This document shows positions 9,130-18,076 of a DNA stretch of 64,000 nt, piece by piece. The DNA is from Cyclonatronum proteinivorum. Its GTDB lineage: Bacteria > Bacteroidota > Rhodothermia > Balneolales > Cyclonatronaceae. A program made the translations under genes and the position numbers. The stretch is from contig NZ_CP027806.1 in NCBI RefSeq assembly GCF_003353065.1, positions 3,430,501 through 3,494,500 on the forward strand, written 5' to 3'. How positions within the stretch are numbered: the stretch's first letter is position 1; every line of letters begins with the position of its first letter. Under the pieces are notes generated by a model. It did no database searches. It saw only the letters and a program-made list of their open reading frames with translations, and had not been told where the DNA came from.

Positions 9130-10044
9130 TTAGCTATACTCTTTTTCAAAGCTTTCGCGCTTCATCTCAGCATGCTTAGTAGGATTCACGCTAAGTACCG
9201 CACATTTTACCATGCGCGCTACATTGGAAGTCGTACTTCCCAGCATCAGATAATCAAGGCCTGTACGACCGATGGTTGACATAACGATAAGGCTGTAGTA
9301 GTTCTCCTGCGTGTGCTTAAGTACAGCTTCGTGCGCCGATTTATTGGTCGTAATTACTGTAGTGTGAACTTTACCCGGGATCCCCTTGAAAAACTTATCT
9401 GCGAGCAGATTCATGTTTTCTTTACGGGCTTCATAGGTTGATTCCGCTTTAGCCAGTGAATCAAAGTTATCATACAGAATGGCATGGAAAAGCTCGATAT
9501 CAGCTCCGGTAGCTTCAGCGAATGCCCGCGCAGCCGGGAAAGCAGCCCTTGCGTTTTCGGAGAAGTCCGTCGTTACCAGGATTCTTTTAACCGGGGTGAA
9601 AGTCGTATTGTCTTCCACAATCATGACCGGCTTGTCTGCCATTCTGAGCACCTTCTCAGCTACAGACCCCAGTAAAAAACGTTTGAAGCCCGTACGCCCG
9701 TGCGTGCTCATTATTATAATATCATGCTCTGAACTCATCTCAACGATAGCATGGGCCGGATTACCTATTCCAATCATCCCTTTTTCAAGATGTTTGGCTC
9801 CGACGATCTCAGCAGACACATCATCCAGCCTGTTGCGGAGACTGTCCTCAATATCAGTAAGATTTTTTTGGGTTGCCGTGCCGGAACTCATGTAGTGAAA
9901 TCCGTCCAGGTCTGTGATGGGTATATACGAGTGGAAAGGGGTCACCTTGCCGTCCATCGCTTCAGCAACCTCGTTGGCGATGTGCAGCGCTTTCTTGCTA
10001 AGGTCTGAAAAGTCAATCGGAACGAGAATTTTTGGGTTTTTCAT
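9130..10044 (-). CDS. Universal stress protein, tandem UspA domains
   Basis: A 304-residue cytoplasmic protein with two UspA folds (about residues 1-145 and 150-290). Each carries the ATP-binding loop pattern G-x2-G-x9-G-S: GRTGFKRFLLGS in the first and GRTGLDYLMLGS in the second. Tandem Usp proteins bind ATP and are usually induced by starvation, redox or envelope stress. The start is supported by AAAGGAGC 8 nt upstream of the ATG. The gene is divergent from the symporter at 10397 across 352 bp and convergent with the barrel gene. The specific stress is not deducible from sequence. Confidence 0.92.
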   Translation of the reverse strand: MKNPKILVPIDFSDLSKKALHIANEVAEAMDGKVTPFHSYIPITDLDGFHYMSSGTATQKNLTDIEDSLRNRLDDVSAEIVGAKHLEKGMIGIGNPAHAIVEMSSEHDIIIMSTHGRTGFKRFLLGSVAEKVLRMADKPVMIVEDNTTFTPVKRILVTTDFSENARAAFPAARAFAEATGADIELFHAILYDNFDSLAKAESTYEARKENMNLLADKFFKGIPGKVHTTVITTNKSAHEAVLKHTQENYYSLIVMSTIGRTGLDYLMLGSTTSNVARMVKCAVLSVNPTKHAEMKRESFEKEYS

Positions 10045-10396
10045 AGCTTGCTCCTTTAAGTGAAGTGGGTTCAGAATTCATACTTCAATTTGACAAAAAA
10101 AAAGGTCAACATCAACTAAATTCAAATAGAAAACTTCGATTTTTGTATTAAAAAATGGATGAACCCGGCATTCGAAATGCCTTTGTAATCACCCTTCAAT
10201 TTACAGGGTGTGTTTCAGTTTTATAATAAGTTCAAAATGGTTAGTTTCACGAATTGCTTGTAACAGAACAGGTAAGCGCTTTTTACAGGGTGTTTGGTCA
10301 TAAGCCGTAATACGGTTAAATGCACATCCAACATGGTTTACATGTACCACTGCCCTTGCCTGTGGAAGCCCACTAACTACTACTACTAAACTTCTC
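10045..10396. other. Divergent intergenic region (usp / symporter)
   Basis: No gene seen. It holds the ribosome-binding site of the UspA gene, a nine-base A/T tract near 10095-10103, and a short direct repeat TACAGGGTGT (10202 and 10284). Promoters in both directions must lie here, but I cannot place them with confidence. Confidence 0.4.
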
Positions 10397-11968
10397 ATGA
10401 CTGAAATTGCGCTCAGCAATCTCGACAAAGCCATCATTGTTGGCTATTTCGTGATTATTGTACTCATTGGTTTTTTCGTATCCCGGAAAACCGAAACCGG
10501 CGACGACCTCTTCCTTGCCGGACGCAGCCTCGGATGGCTTGCCATCGGCTTCTCCCTTTTTGCTTCAAATATCTCCAGCACGACCCTCATTGGGCTTTCC
10601 GGGCAAGCCTACATGACCGGCATTTCCGTGGCGAACTACGAATGGATGGCGGCTGTCGTGCTCGTAGTTATGGCCGTTTTCTTCATTCCTTATTACATCA
10701 AATCGCGGATTACGACCATTCCGGAATTCCTCGAACGCCGCTTTGATGTCCGGTCGCGCAAGTATTTCTCGGTCATCACCATTTTCCTGAGCATTGTAGT
10801 TGATACCGCCGGCGGCCTTTACGCCGGGGCCATTGTCGTAAACGTTTTCTTCCCGGACATCCCCATCTGGCAGACCATTCTCGCGCTCGGCGTCTTTGCC
10901 GGACTCTACACCGCAGCCGGGGGACTTAAAGCGGTAGTCTACACCGATGTGCTTCAGGCCGTCATCCTGTTGTTCGGGGCGTCCGTGCTTACCTACCTGA
11001 TGTTCAGCAAATTCGACTTCAGCTGGGCTTCAGTCACAGCCACCGTTGAGCCCGAAAAACTCTCCAAAATCCGACCGCTCGACGATCCCGCCCTGCCCTG
11101 GCTCGGCACTCTGATTGGCGTCCCCGTGCTGGGCTTTTACTACTGGGCTACGAATCAGTACATCGTGCAGCGGGTGCTCGGCGCCAAGGACATCAAAAAT
11201 GCCCGCTGGGGCGCGATGTTAGGCGGTACGCTCAAACTTACCGCGCTCTTCATCATGGTGCTGCCCGGCGTGATGGCGTTCAGCGTATTCCCCAATCTGG
11301 ATGATCCCGACATGGTATTCCCGACCATGGTCGCCAACGTGCTCCCGATCGGCATTACCGGGCTAGTCCTCGCCGGACTCATCTCCGCAATCCTTTCCAG
11401 CATCGACTCCACCCTCAACTCCGCTTCCACGCTCATCACCATGGATTTCGTGAAAGCCAAGAATCCGAACATCACCAACGAGCAGACCGCGCGCATCGGC
11501 CGCATCACGACGCTTGTGCTCATGGTCGTTGCCGTACTCTGGGCGCCGAACATCGCCAATTTTGAAGGCATTTTTGCCTACATTCAGCAGGCTTTCTCCT
11601 ACATTGTGCCCCCCGTAGTCGCCATCTTCTTCATGGGCATCCTCTGGGAGCGCGGCAGCCGCAACGCCGCCTTCATTACGCTGGTCGTAGGTCATGGCCT
11701 CTCCCTCGTGCTGTTCATCCTTTCTGCCATGGGTGTTTTCCAGCTGCACTTCACCATCACAGCGGGCTTACTCACTATCATCAGCTTCGGCGTGTTTTAT
11801 GTAGTAAGCATCCGCAGTGAAGCCCCGGAAACCGGTGAGTTCGCCGACATCACCTGGAAGCCCGCTGACGCACGTCCTTCCGAGCCCATGCCGCTCTGGC
11901 AAGACTACCGCGTACATTCTGTCATCGTGCTCCTCCTCACCGCAGCCTCCATTATCGCGTTCTGGTAA
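10397..11968 (+). CDS. Sodium/solute symporter (SSS family, SLC5-like)
   Basis: A 523-residue inner-membrane protein with about 13-14 hydrophobic helices and the LeuT-type SSS fold. The first helix contains AIIVGYFVIIVLIGFF. The segment FLAGRSLGWLAIGFSLFASNISSTTLIGLSG is typical of sodium/sugar and sodium/inositol cotransporters, and TTAAGGLKAVVYTDVLQ is the usual central SSS signature. It likely imports a sugar or polyol with Na+. It is followed 27 bp later by a secreted sugar isomerase-like gene in the same direction, which suggests a shared carbohydrate role. Codons here are strongly C/G-ending compared with flanking genes. Confidence 0.92.
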   Translation: MTEIALSNLDKAIIVGYFVIIVLIGFFVSRKTETGDDLFLAGRSLGWLAIGFSLFASNISSTTLIGLSGQAYMTGISVANYEWMAAVVLVVMAVFFIPYYIKSRITTIPEFLERRFDVRSRKYFSVITIFLSIVVDTAGGLYAGAIVVNVFFPDIPIWQTILALGVFAGLYTAAGGLKAVVYTDVLQAVILLFGASVLTYLMFSKFDFSWASVTATVEPEKLSKIRPLDDPALPWLGTLIGVPVLGFYYWATNQYIVQRVLGAKDIKNARWGAMLGGTLKLTALFIMVLPGVMAFSVFPNLDDPDMVFPTMVANVLPIGITGLVLAGLISAILSSIDSTLNSASTLITMDFVKAKNPNITNEQTARIGRITTLVLMVVAVLWAPNIANFEGIFAYIQQAFSYIVPPVVAIFFMGILWERGSRNAAFITLVVGHGLSLVLFILSAMGVFQLHFTITAGLLTIISFGVFYVVSIRSEAPETGEFADITWKPADARPSEPMPLWQDYRVHSVIVLLLTAASIIAFW

Positions 11969-11995
11969 AACACCTCAACCCCTAACTTTCATCTT

Positions 11996-12898
11996 ATGAA
12001 ACCCACCAACCGCCGATCTTTCCTCAAAACCGCAGCTTTGCTCGGCACCGGCCTCATGGTTGCCCCGCAACTCGCCTGTTCGCGTCCCGACAGCGAAAGC
12101 ACCGGCAGCGCTGCAAGCCCCGCCGAAACCCTGCCCTTCGGTATTCAGCTCTGGACCCTCCGCGAAGCCTTCCCCGCCGATCCCCGTGGCGTGCTCCGCA
12201 TGCTCTCCGAGCTCGGCTACCGGCAAATCGAAACCTTCGAAGGTCCGCAGGGCATGTACTGGGGCATGGGCCACACCGAAATGCAAAGCTACATTCAAAG
12301 CCTCGGGATGAAGCTCGTTGCCGGGCACTGCAACATCATGGAAGACTTCGAGCGCAAAGCCGCCGAAGCCGCCGAAATCGGCATGAGCTACCTCGTGAGT
12401 CCGTTTATTGGCCGTCAGGGAAGCATTGATGACTACAAGCGCTACGCCGAAATCTTCAACGAGCGCGGCGAAATCTGCCGACGCGAAGGCATCCGCTTCG
12501 CCTACCACAACCACGAATACACCTTCGACGAAACCTTCGACGGGCAGCTCCCGCAGGAAGTCCTCATGCGCGACACCGATCCTGATCTCGTCTCTTTCGA
12601 AATCGACATCTACTGGGTCGTAACCGGCGGCGCCGATCCCCTCTACTGGATCGAAAACCACCCCGGCCGCTTCACCCTTTGCCACGTAAAAGACCGCGCC
12701 GACGTCGCCCCCGACGTGCTCCGCGCCTCTACCGTACTCGGCACCGGCACCGTCGATTTCAAAACGCTGCTGCCCGCAGCCAAAGAAAACGGCATGGAAT
12801 ACTTCTTCGTCGAGCAGGAAGAATACGACGGCACCACCCCAACTGATGCCGTGCGCAAAAACGCCGAATTCATGCGAAGCCTCGAACTCTTCTCTTGA
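11996..12898 (+). CDS. Secreted sugar phosphate isomerase/epimerase-like TIM barrel (Tat signal)
   Basis: A 300-residue protein opening with a twin-arginine signal (NRRSFLKTAALLGTGL) and a Cys at the end of the signal (QLACS), so it may be exported folded and possibly lipidated. The mature part is a xylose-isomerase-like AP endonuclease-2 TIM barrel: FGIQLWTLRE at the first strand, GHCN, YHNHEYTF, FEIDIYWV and CHVKD carry the usual metal-ligand Glu, His and Asp residues. Bacteroidota and Rhodothermota have many such periplasmic isomerases of unknown substrate. Co-directional with the SSS symporter (27 bp gap). The reaction is inferred from the family only. GC content is locally very high. Confidence 0.85.
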   Translation: MKPTNRRSFLKTAALLGTGLMVAPQLACSRPDSESTGSAASPAETLPFGIQLWTLREAFPADPRGVLRMLSELGYRQIETFEGPQGMYWGMGHTEMQSYIQSLGMKLVAGHCNIMEDFERKAAEAAEIGMSYLVSPFIGRQGSIDDYKRYAEIFNERGEICRREGIRFAYHNHEYTFDETFDGQLPQEVLMRDTDPDLVSFEIDIYWVVTGGADPLYWIENHPGRFTLCHVKDRADVAPDVLRASTVLGTGTVDFKTLLPAAKENGMEYFFVEQEEYDGTTPTDAVRKNAEFMRSLELFS

Positions 12899-13100
12899 TT
12901 CGTTTCCAAAAAAAAGCTTCCCTCTTTCTCCTTGAAGGGGGGGTGCCTATTTTCTTATATTTCAAGCAAGGCGTACCACGAGATCCCGCTTTTATTCAGC
13001 ATCGCTGAATTTGGACAGTTGGTGCGCCTTTTTTTGTGCTTCGATGGTTTTGCTGAACCAGCATCCCAAGCCCTGCTCCGGCCCCGCATTAAAAACGGGC
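12899..13100. other. Spacer after the isomerase gene, no gene seen
   Basis: T-rich segments occur near 12906-12916 and 13030. A short GCCC/GGGC dyad (13081-13100) comes just before the T-tract of repeat copy A. An open frame through 13011-13289 exists but depends on the repeat and is not accepted as a gene. Confidence 0.4.
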
Positions 13101-13190
13101 ATTTTTTTATTTAGGGAGAACTCCGTGAGCATCACGGTCTTTCGTGCTTGTTCTGAAATCCCAAATCGGTCTCATAAGCCCGTGGTTTAT
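13101..13190 (+). repeat. Dispersed intergenic repeat, copy A
   Basis: Begins with a T-rich tract and AGGGAGAAC, then TCCGTGAGCATCACGG, TCTTTCGTGC, ATCCCAAATCGG and CTCATAAGCCCGTGG. The core of 28 bases (13122-13149) is identical in copy B except one position. It lies 202 bp downstream of the isomerase gene, in that gene's orientation. Confidence 0.8.
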
Positions 13191-13287
13191 TTTCAGTGGA
13201 ACAGTATTTCAGTATTTCAGTATTTCAGTGTGTCGGAAAGCCGTAAATGTATGATTAAGTTTAATTTAGAACCTAAAGCGCCGAATT

Positions 13288-13382
13288 AAAAAAGCAAGGC
13301 GTTATGTGTTGATTTGGGATGAAAGGAGCAGGCACGAAAGACCGTGATGCTCACGGAATTTCCCCCCAAAAAAAAGAAAAAG
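13288..13382 (-). repeat. Dispersed intergenic repeat, copy B
   Basis: On the minus strand it starts in a T/C tract, then GGGGGGAAATTCCGTGAGC, ATCACGGTCTTTCGTGCC, ATCCCAAATC, and ends in GCCTTGCTTTTTT. It lies 18 bp after the stop of the VOC gene and has the same orientation. Copies A and B face each other between two convergent genes. Confidence 0.8.
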
Positions 13383-13400
13383 CCGGGAATGCCACGGCGT

Positions 13401-13835
13401 TCAGTGATCCGGTTCGGATGCAGGTTTGGACTTTTTGCTGAGCTGCAGCAGGTCCCATTTATTGCCGTAAAGATCCCGGAAAACCACAACGGTACCGTAG
13501 GCTTCCCTTCGTGGTTCTTCGAGAAAAACGACCCCTTTTGATTTCATGCAGGTGTAGTCGCGCCAGAAATCGTTGGTTTCCAGAAACAGAAAAACGCGGC
13601 CGCCGGACTGATTCCCGATGGCCTTTTTTTGTTCCCCGGTTGAGGCCTGTGCAAGCAGCAGTTTCGTGCCGGTTGAATGCGGCGGCGCGACCTGAACCCA
13701 TCGTTTGCCCCCTCCCAAATCTGTGTCCTCAATAAGGGTAAACAAAAGTTTTTTGGTATAAAAAGCTATCGCATCATCATAGTTTTCTACAACAAGGGCA
13801 ACACTGCCAATTAGCTGCTGAGCGGATTGCGTCAT
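13401..13835 (-). CDS. VOC superfamily (glyoxalase/bleomycin-resistance-like) protein
   Basis: A 144-residue cytoplasmic protein with one vicinal-oxygen-chelate unit: two beta-alpha-beta-beta-beta modules. Strand IGSVALVVENYDDAIAFYTK opens the first, and GTVVVFRDLYGNKWDLLQ, with the expected metal-region pattern, closes the second. The family includes glyoxalases, dioxygenases and antibiotic-binding proteins, and the sequence does not choose between them. It is a single gene. Its stop is followed by a weak dyad and the T-tract of repeat copy B, which may serve as its terminator. Confidence 0.88.
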   Translation of the reverse strand: MTQSAQQLIGSVALVVENYDDAIAFYTKKLLFTLIEDTDLGGGKRWVQVAPPHSTGTKLLLAQASTGEQKKAIGNQSGGRVFLFLETNDFWRDYTCMKSKGVVFLEEPRREAYGTVVVFRDLYGNKWDLLQLSKKSKPASEPDH

Positions 13836-13964
13836 ATCAGGGTATGAGGGTTAGCGGATGCTGACGAAACAGCACGAAATCATGGCAGGCGAACTCATTT
13901 TTATTCAAAAGAGCTTTACCGCGCGGGCAGGTCACACAAACTGCCCGCGCAGTAGTAACCCGGA

Positions 13965-16004
13965 TTAGCGGTTGTTCGTGAATGTTTCGCGTTTAGGCCC
14001 AACGCCCGTTATCGTGAGGCTGCGCCACTCCCGCGGCAGGGGCGTATCGAGCTGCATAATGCCCGTATCTGTCATTTCAAGGCCGCCAAACCCGGAAAGT
14101 ACGGTCTGAAGCATACCCCCGGCGCCGGTTGCGAAGTACGGATTCGTGCCGCCCGCATCTTCCGCGATTACGCCAAAGGGCGGGAGCTCGTTGGGCCGGT
14201 AGGCGCGGTGAAAGAGCTCGTAAGCACGGCGCTCTTCACCAAGACGCGCATAGAGCGTCGCAAACACGGAATGCGTCATCGCCGGACCGTCTCCAACTCG
14301 CGGGATGTAGTACTCGAGATCCTTGCGGATCTGATCAGGATCGCGGATGATATCGAGCGGGAAAGAGAGCAGGTTCACATCCGCCTGTTTGATCAGCTCG
14401 CCTTCGTAGGTCGCATGTTCGCGGGTCGTGCCGTCGGGGAACTGCAGGATGGGGAGGCCGTTGGCAATTTCCATCCATTTCGGATCGGGGGTTTCGCCGA
14501 GCAGCTCCGCAGCCTGCGTCGCAAAGCGCAGCGCGCTGATGGCCGCACCGTTGGTGAAGGCGTTGTCGTCCACGTTCTCGGCCCACTCATCGGCGGCCAT
14601 CACGTTGATAATGTGGAAGGCGCCGTTTTCGCCCTCATCCACGCGGCTGACCCAAAACTCGGCCACTTCCCGGAGCAGCGGCCAGCCCATTTCCCGCAGG
14701 AAGTCCATATCCTGGGTTACGCGGAAGTAGTTCCAGAACGCAATGCCAACAACCGCGGTGATGTGGTGCTGAAACGGTCCCGAGAGCGCCCAGACCGGCG
14801 TCGCTTCTTCGCCGGTATCGTTCGATTCCCAGGGGAACATCACCCCGCGAAAGCCGTTCATGAAGGCTTTTTGCCGGGCGGCCTCCATGCGCTCAAAACG
14901 GTAGCGGATCAGCGATTTCGCGATTTCGGGCTGTAGCATGAGCAGGGGCGGATACATCCATAGCTCGGTATCCCAGAAAACGTGACCGTTGTAGCCAAGT
15001 CCGGAGAGGCCCATGGGCGACAGGCTGTAGGCCGTGCCTTCCCGCGCAAAGCTGTACAGATGATACAGGGCAGAGCGCACATCAATTTGATCACGAAGGT
15101 TGCCTTCAATGATGATGTCGCTTTCCCACAGCCGCTCCCACTCGCGCTCGTGCCGGGTGATCAGGCGGTCGCGGCCTTCGAGCATGGCGAACAGGCTAAG
15201 GCGCTCGGCTTCGTTGTGCGGATCCGATACATGCTCGGTGCCAATCACGCTGCTCAGCACGGTGAAGCGGTAGGTCTCCCCCGCGCGCAGCTCCTTCGTG
15301 AAATGCACCCGATGCATGTCATGATCCCAGTCCTCATGTACGAGGTGCGGACGCTGCTCTTCGCTGAACAGAAAGGTCGATGCCGCAGCAACCGTGTGCC
15401 GTCCCGTCGGACTCTGCGCCACGGAGGTCATAATCGGGATGTTCACGTGCGGACGGTCCACCTCCTGATAAAACTGACGCACATCGCGCAGGTGCGCGGG
15501 GGCTTCGATCCGGCTTGCGGCCCGCATCGTTATGTTCTGTAGCGCGGTAACTTCCAGCTCAATCATGGAGGTAAACGGCAGATTGCGCAGCGCACGAATG
15601 GTGTAGCGTACGCTCGCTTTGTTGCCGACATCGAAGGTGGTTTCCGCGAAGGCCCGCCGCATATCCAGCCGCTGCCGCATGTTGGAAACTTCCCGGGCTG
15701 TGATGAACTGCTCATCAATATTGAGCTCCATGCCCGCGAAGTTGAAGACACGCAGAATGTTGGACGTCCGGCCCCGCCCGTAGTGATCATAGATGCCGTT
15801 GAGCACGGTATCGCTCACGCGCAGCGGTTCGTGTGAAGTCACCAGCCCGACCATGCCGTTGGCCACGGTGATGCCGTAATAGTTGGCGGGATCAATCTGA
15901 CTCGCGCGGATTTCCCAACCGGTTTCCTGAGCACGGAGTTGTTCCGCCGCAAAGAAGCTGCACAGCAGCATAAGCCCGAGTACGGGCAGTAATCGTTTAT
16001 TCAT
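13965..16004 (-). CDS. Secreted GH65 family alpha-glucosidase (kojibiose-hydrolase-like)
   Basis: A 679-residue protein with a signal peptide ending LRAQE (about residue 26), then the GH65 architecture: N-terminal beta-sandwich, linker, and (alpha/alpha)6 barrel from about 320. The general acid motif reads AADEWAENVDDNAFTNG (Glu473), close to the GH65 consensus DEYHENVxxNAYTN, and KQADVN follows. GH65 contains phosphorylases and a smaller set of hydrolases. A periplasmic location, where phosphorolysis would waste the product, favours a hydrolase acting on a glucosyl disaccharide. It sits downstream of a TauE-like gene (228 bp gap) and converges with the symporter/isomerase pair, which may use related sugars. 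Confidence 0.85.
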   Translation of the reverse strand: MNKRLLPVLGLMLLCSFFAAEQLRAQETGWEIRASQIDPANYYGITVANGMVGLVTSHEPLRVSDTVLNGIYDHYGRGRTSNILRVFNFAGMELNIDEQFITAREVSNMRQRLDMRRAFAETTFDVGNKASVRYTIRALRNLPFTSMIELEVTALQNITMRAASRIEAPAHLRDVRQFYQEVDRPHVNIPIMTSVAQSPTGRHTVAAASTFLFSEEQRPHLVHEDWDHDMHRVHFTKELRAGETYRFTVLSSVIGTEHVSDPHNEAERLSLFAMLEGRDRLITRHEREWERLWESDIIIEGNLRDQIDVRSALYHLYSFAREGTAYSLSPMGLSGLGYNGHVFWDTELWMYPPLLMLQPEIAKSLIRYRFERMEAARQKAFMNGFRGVMFPWESNDTGEEATPVWALSGPFQHHITAVVGIAFWNYFRVTQDMDFLREMGWPLLREVAEFWVSRVDEGENGAFHIINVMAADEWAENVDDNAFTNGAAISALRFATQAAELLGETPDPKWMEIANGLPILQFPDGTTREHATYEGELIKQADVNLLSFPLDIIRDPDQIRKDLEYYIPRVGDGPAMTHSVFATLYARLGEERRAYELFHRAYRPNELPPFGVIAEDAGGTNPYFATGAGGMLQTVLSGFGGLEMTDTGIMQLDTPLPREWRSLTITGVGPKRETFTNNR

Positions 16005-16232
16005 AAGTCTTAGGTCAGTCTAAATCAAATGTGCGGTTGATACTGACCTTAAGGGCAACCTGAGCCTGCAACACACAAGCCATGTGCTGGTTCTTAAGCC
16101 CGTTTACCGGATACCGGTCATCCCTTCCGGTCAGCTATTTCATACCGGAAACGGATTCCCATAATCCGTTTCACTTCAGAATATACAAAGGACGGCTAAC
16201 TTTAAGGGAAATATTTGTTTGGGATTTAAGGC

Positions 16233-17231
16233 TCAGGCTTCATCCGTCACAAAGCGGCGCAGCCAGAGCAGGAGTGCAAATAAGGAGGAAGCAATCAGGG
16301 TGGAGACCAACAGAAACTGAATCCGCTCGGGCGTCATGGGCACGACCCAGAGCGTGGAGCCGAGGTCAACGCCGATGAGCAACAGCAAGAGCCAGATCAG
16401 GTGATCACGTTTGATTTTGCTGCACACCCAAGCCCCGAAAGGCGCGCCGAAAATCACGACCGGCACGCAGCTCATCCAGTATTGCCACACCACGGGATTG
16501 ATTTCACTTTTGACCGCGCCGAACCATAAAAAGCCGAATACGGAGAGCAGCCCCATCATCACGACCGTTGTGGGCGTGCTGATTTTTTCATTTACGCCGA
16601 AAAGCAGCGTAAGCAGAATGAAGGTCATCATGTCAATGCCCACGCCGATAACCGAGGAAATCATCCCGCCCAGAAATCCGGTGAGCGTAAACAGGGTGAG
16701 CTGTACGCTGCGCCGCAGCCGGATGTGTTCACTGGGCGCGTTGTTGACGATCCAGCGGTTGTAAATCAGGAAGAAGCCAAACACCCCCGCCACGAGGGAG
16801 AAAAAGAGTTTGGGGTACGGATTGGGCAGTGCGAGAAACGTATCACCAACGATCAGACCGAACACCCCGCCGGCAAGCCCGAACCCGATCACGTGCCAGA
16901 GCACCGGAATCTTCCGGAGGTAAATCACAAGCCCGGCCATCGTCATGCCGAAGGACTGAATCATGAACGCAAAAACCTTCGCATCGTGCGGCGCCACTCC
17001 GAAGGCCTTCGTAAACACCGGAAACGCAACCGCCCCGCCCCCTTCCGCCGTCGCACCCGCGATGAAAGAACCGAACACCATCGTAAGGGTCAGCGGCCAG
17101 GTTTCCGCAAACATCCCCCACCAGTCGAGCCGCAGCATGGCGAGCACCCAAAGCACAAGCACAAGACCGGCAGCGGCCCAGTACACAGGCATTCGCAAGC
17201 TTTGGGAAGAGGCAGGTTGAGCTGTATCCAT
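16233..17231 (-). CDS. TauE/SafE family sulfite or organic anion exporter
   Basis: A 332-residue integral membrane protein with about eight to nine hydrophobic helices in the TauE/SafE (DUF81) pattern. The two half-repeats start near MVFGSFIAGATAEGGGAVAFPVF (residues 52-74) and LTGFLGGMISSVIGVGIDMM (about 190). The longer first repeat with the GGGAVAFPV segment is seen in the subset of larger TauE proteins. Members export sulfite, sulfonates or related anions; the substrate here is unknown. The ATG at 17231 has no in-frame alternative upstream. The spacer of 228 bp to the GH65 gene suggests separate regulation. Confidence 0.88.
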   Translation of the reverse strand: MDTAQPASSQSLRMPVYWAAAGLVLVLWVLAMLRLDWWGMFAETWPLTLTMVFGSFIAGATAEGGGAVAFPVFTKAFGVAPHDAKVFAFMIQSFGMTMAGLVIYLRKIPVLWHVIGFGLAGGVFGLIVGDTFLALPNPYPKLFFSLVAGVFGFFLIYNRWIVNNAPSEHIRLRRSVQLTLFTLTGFLGGMISSVIGVGIDMMTFILLTLLFGVNEKISTPTTVVMMGLLSVFGFLWFGAVKSEINPVVWQYWMSCVPVVIFGAPFGAWVCSKIKRDHLIWLLLLLIGVDLGSTLWVVPMTPERIQFLLVSTLIASSLFALLLWLRRFVTDEA

Positions 17232-17641
17232 GCAGTTCGGCGGGGTTTATGTTTTTGAAGTTGTTTTATTTGGTTGGGCCATGCGACTGATCAAAAGTAC
17301 TTCACAAAATACAGTTGGCCACAATCAGTCCCGAAGTAATCCCAAATAGTACGATTATGTTCCCCTGCGAGCAAATGTAGTACAACAAAACACATTTAAG
17401 CGGGTCATGCCGGTAACCGCGAAACGCACGACTACTTTCTGATTTCAACCCAGGCTGGGACACACTTACAAACTAATTTCCTGCATTTTCATGTGGTATT
17501 TTACTTATATCGGTTTGAGGGCGGGGGTGCAGCCATTTTTTTCTTCCACGGGCGCTTTGTCAGTACCGGATTCATGGGCAGCGTTTTGGTGAGATCGCTC
17601 GGGTAGCTAATTAGTCGGGAAACCAAATAATAAGCTTGCGC
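17232..17641. other. Intergenic region before the toxin-antitoxin remnant, no gene seen
   Basis: 410 bp without a supportable frame. Sequence near 17505-17600 is locally GC-rich and could be decayed coding DNA, but I see no recognisable protein. Confidence 0.35.
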
Positions 17642-17672
17642 TTTACTAAATGCCCGAATAACGGTATCATTT
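17642..17672 (+). promoter_or_regulatory. Possible promoter and operator of the antitoxin gene
   Basis: TTTA (17642-17645), 19 nt, then TATCATTT (17665-17672). The dyad GGTA-TCATT-TACC (17663-17675) overlaps the -7 region, as expected for an autoregulated toxin-antitoxin operon. No repressor site is known for this family, so this is suggestive only. Confidence 0.3.
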
Positions 17673-17711
17673 ACCATACGAAACTGATCTGAAAGCTATA
17701 GACCCAACAAC

Positions 17712-17879
17712 ATGGCTACTGTAATAAAAAAAGGCACATCAAAATCTGAGATCGTCAAAAGTATTCGTAAAGCAACAGGGAACCGCCCTAATAAAGCGCT
17801 TATGAAGCTTGCCGGAACCTTAAAAGCGGATATTGATCCCATGGTGTACCAAAAGAAACTCCGCGATGCATGGAAATAA
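17712..17879 (+). CDS. Antitoxin of a PIN-type toxin-antitoxin module
   Basis: A 55-residue ORF starting MATVIKKGTSKSEIVKSI and ending YQKKLRDAWK. The pattern (I/V)xKGTxKxEI near the start and QKxxRDxW at the end matches the small antitoxins placed just before PIN-domain toxins in Bacteroidota. The last 14 bases overlap the toxin start at 17866 (frame +1), the usual coupled arrangement. The antitoxin frame is intact although the toxin is broken, so it has no partner here and may be drifting. A partner elsewhere in the genome could still be neutralised by it. Confidence 0.7.
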   Translation: MATVIKKGTSKSEIVKSIRKATGNRPNKALMKLAGTLKADIDPMVYQKKLRDAWK

Positions 17880-18022
17880 GCTTCTTGTCGATACCAATAT
17901 TGTGCTTTAGTTCCTTAAGGGAAACCTTGAAATAAATCAGTTTTTCACCCGGTTTCAGGTATTACCATGTCGTTTTTACCGGACTTGAGCTGTAGTCTTG
18001 CTTCGAGTAGCTAAACGGCAAC
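17866..18022 (+). pseudogene. Degraded PIN-domain (VapC-like) toxin
   Basis: Translation from 17866 gives MHGNKLLVDTNIVL, the first strand of a PIN RNase with its catalytic Asp (VDTN). It then hits TAG (17908-17910) where a Tyr codon is expected; FLKGNLEINQFFTRF follows in the same frame. Further on, a shifted frame reads YHVVFTGLELxSCFE, resembling the second conserved PIN block (xSxxTxLEL). A nonsense codon plus at least one indel have inactivated the gene, and the C-terminal half is absent. The right boundary is approximate. Confidence 0.65.
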
Positions 18023-18076
18023 AACAAAAACCCAAACAGCGACGCACAGTCATTCTGCCCACATTGTCATACTGAG

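Noticed and set aside
11975-12685. 236-codon frame antisense to the isomerase gene
   Set aside because: Arises from the high GC and codon pattern of the real gene; rich in Ala, Gly, Glu and Val without a known fold.
13122-13149. CCGTGA-TGC-TCACGG palindrome as a regulator site
   Set aside because: Present only in repeat copies A and B; it is broken without compensation in C, D and E, so it is not a conserved feature of the family.
13011-13289. 92-codon frame after the isomerase gene
   Set aside because: Most of it is repeat copy A, it lacks a ribosome-binding site, and its composition is unlike neighbouring genes. Kept only as a feature of the repeat.
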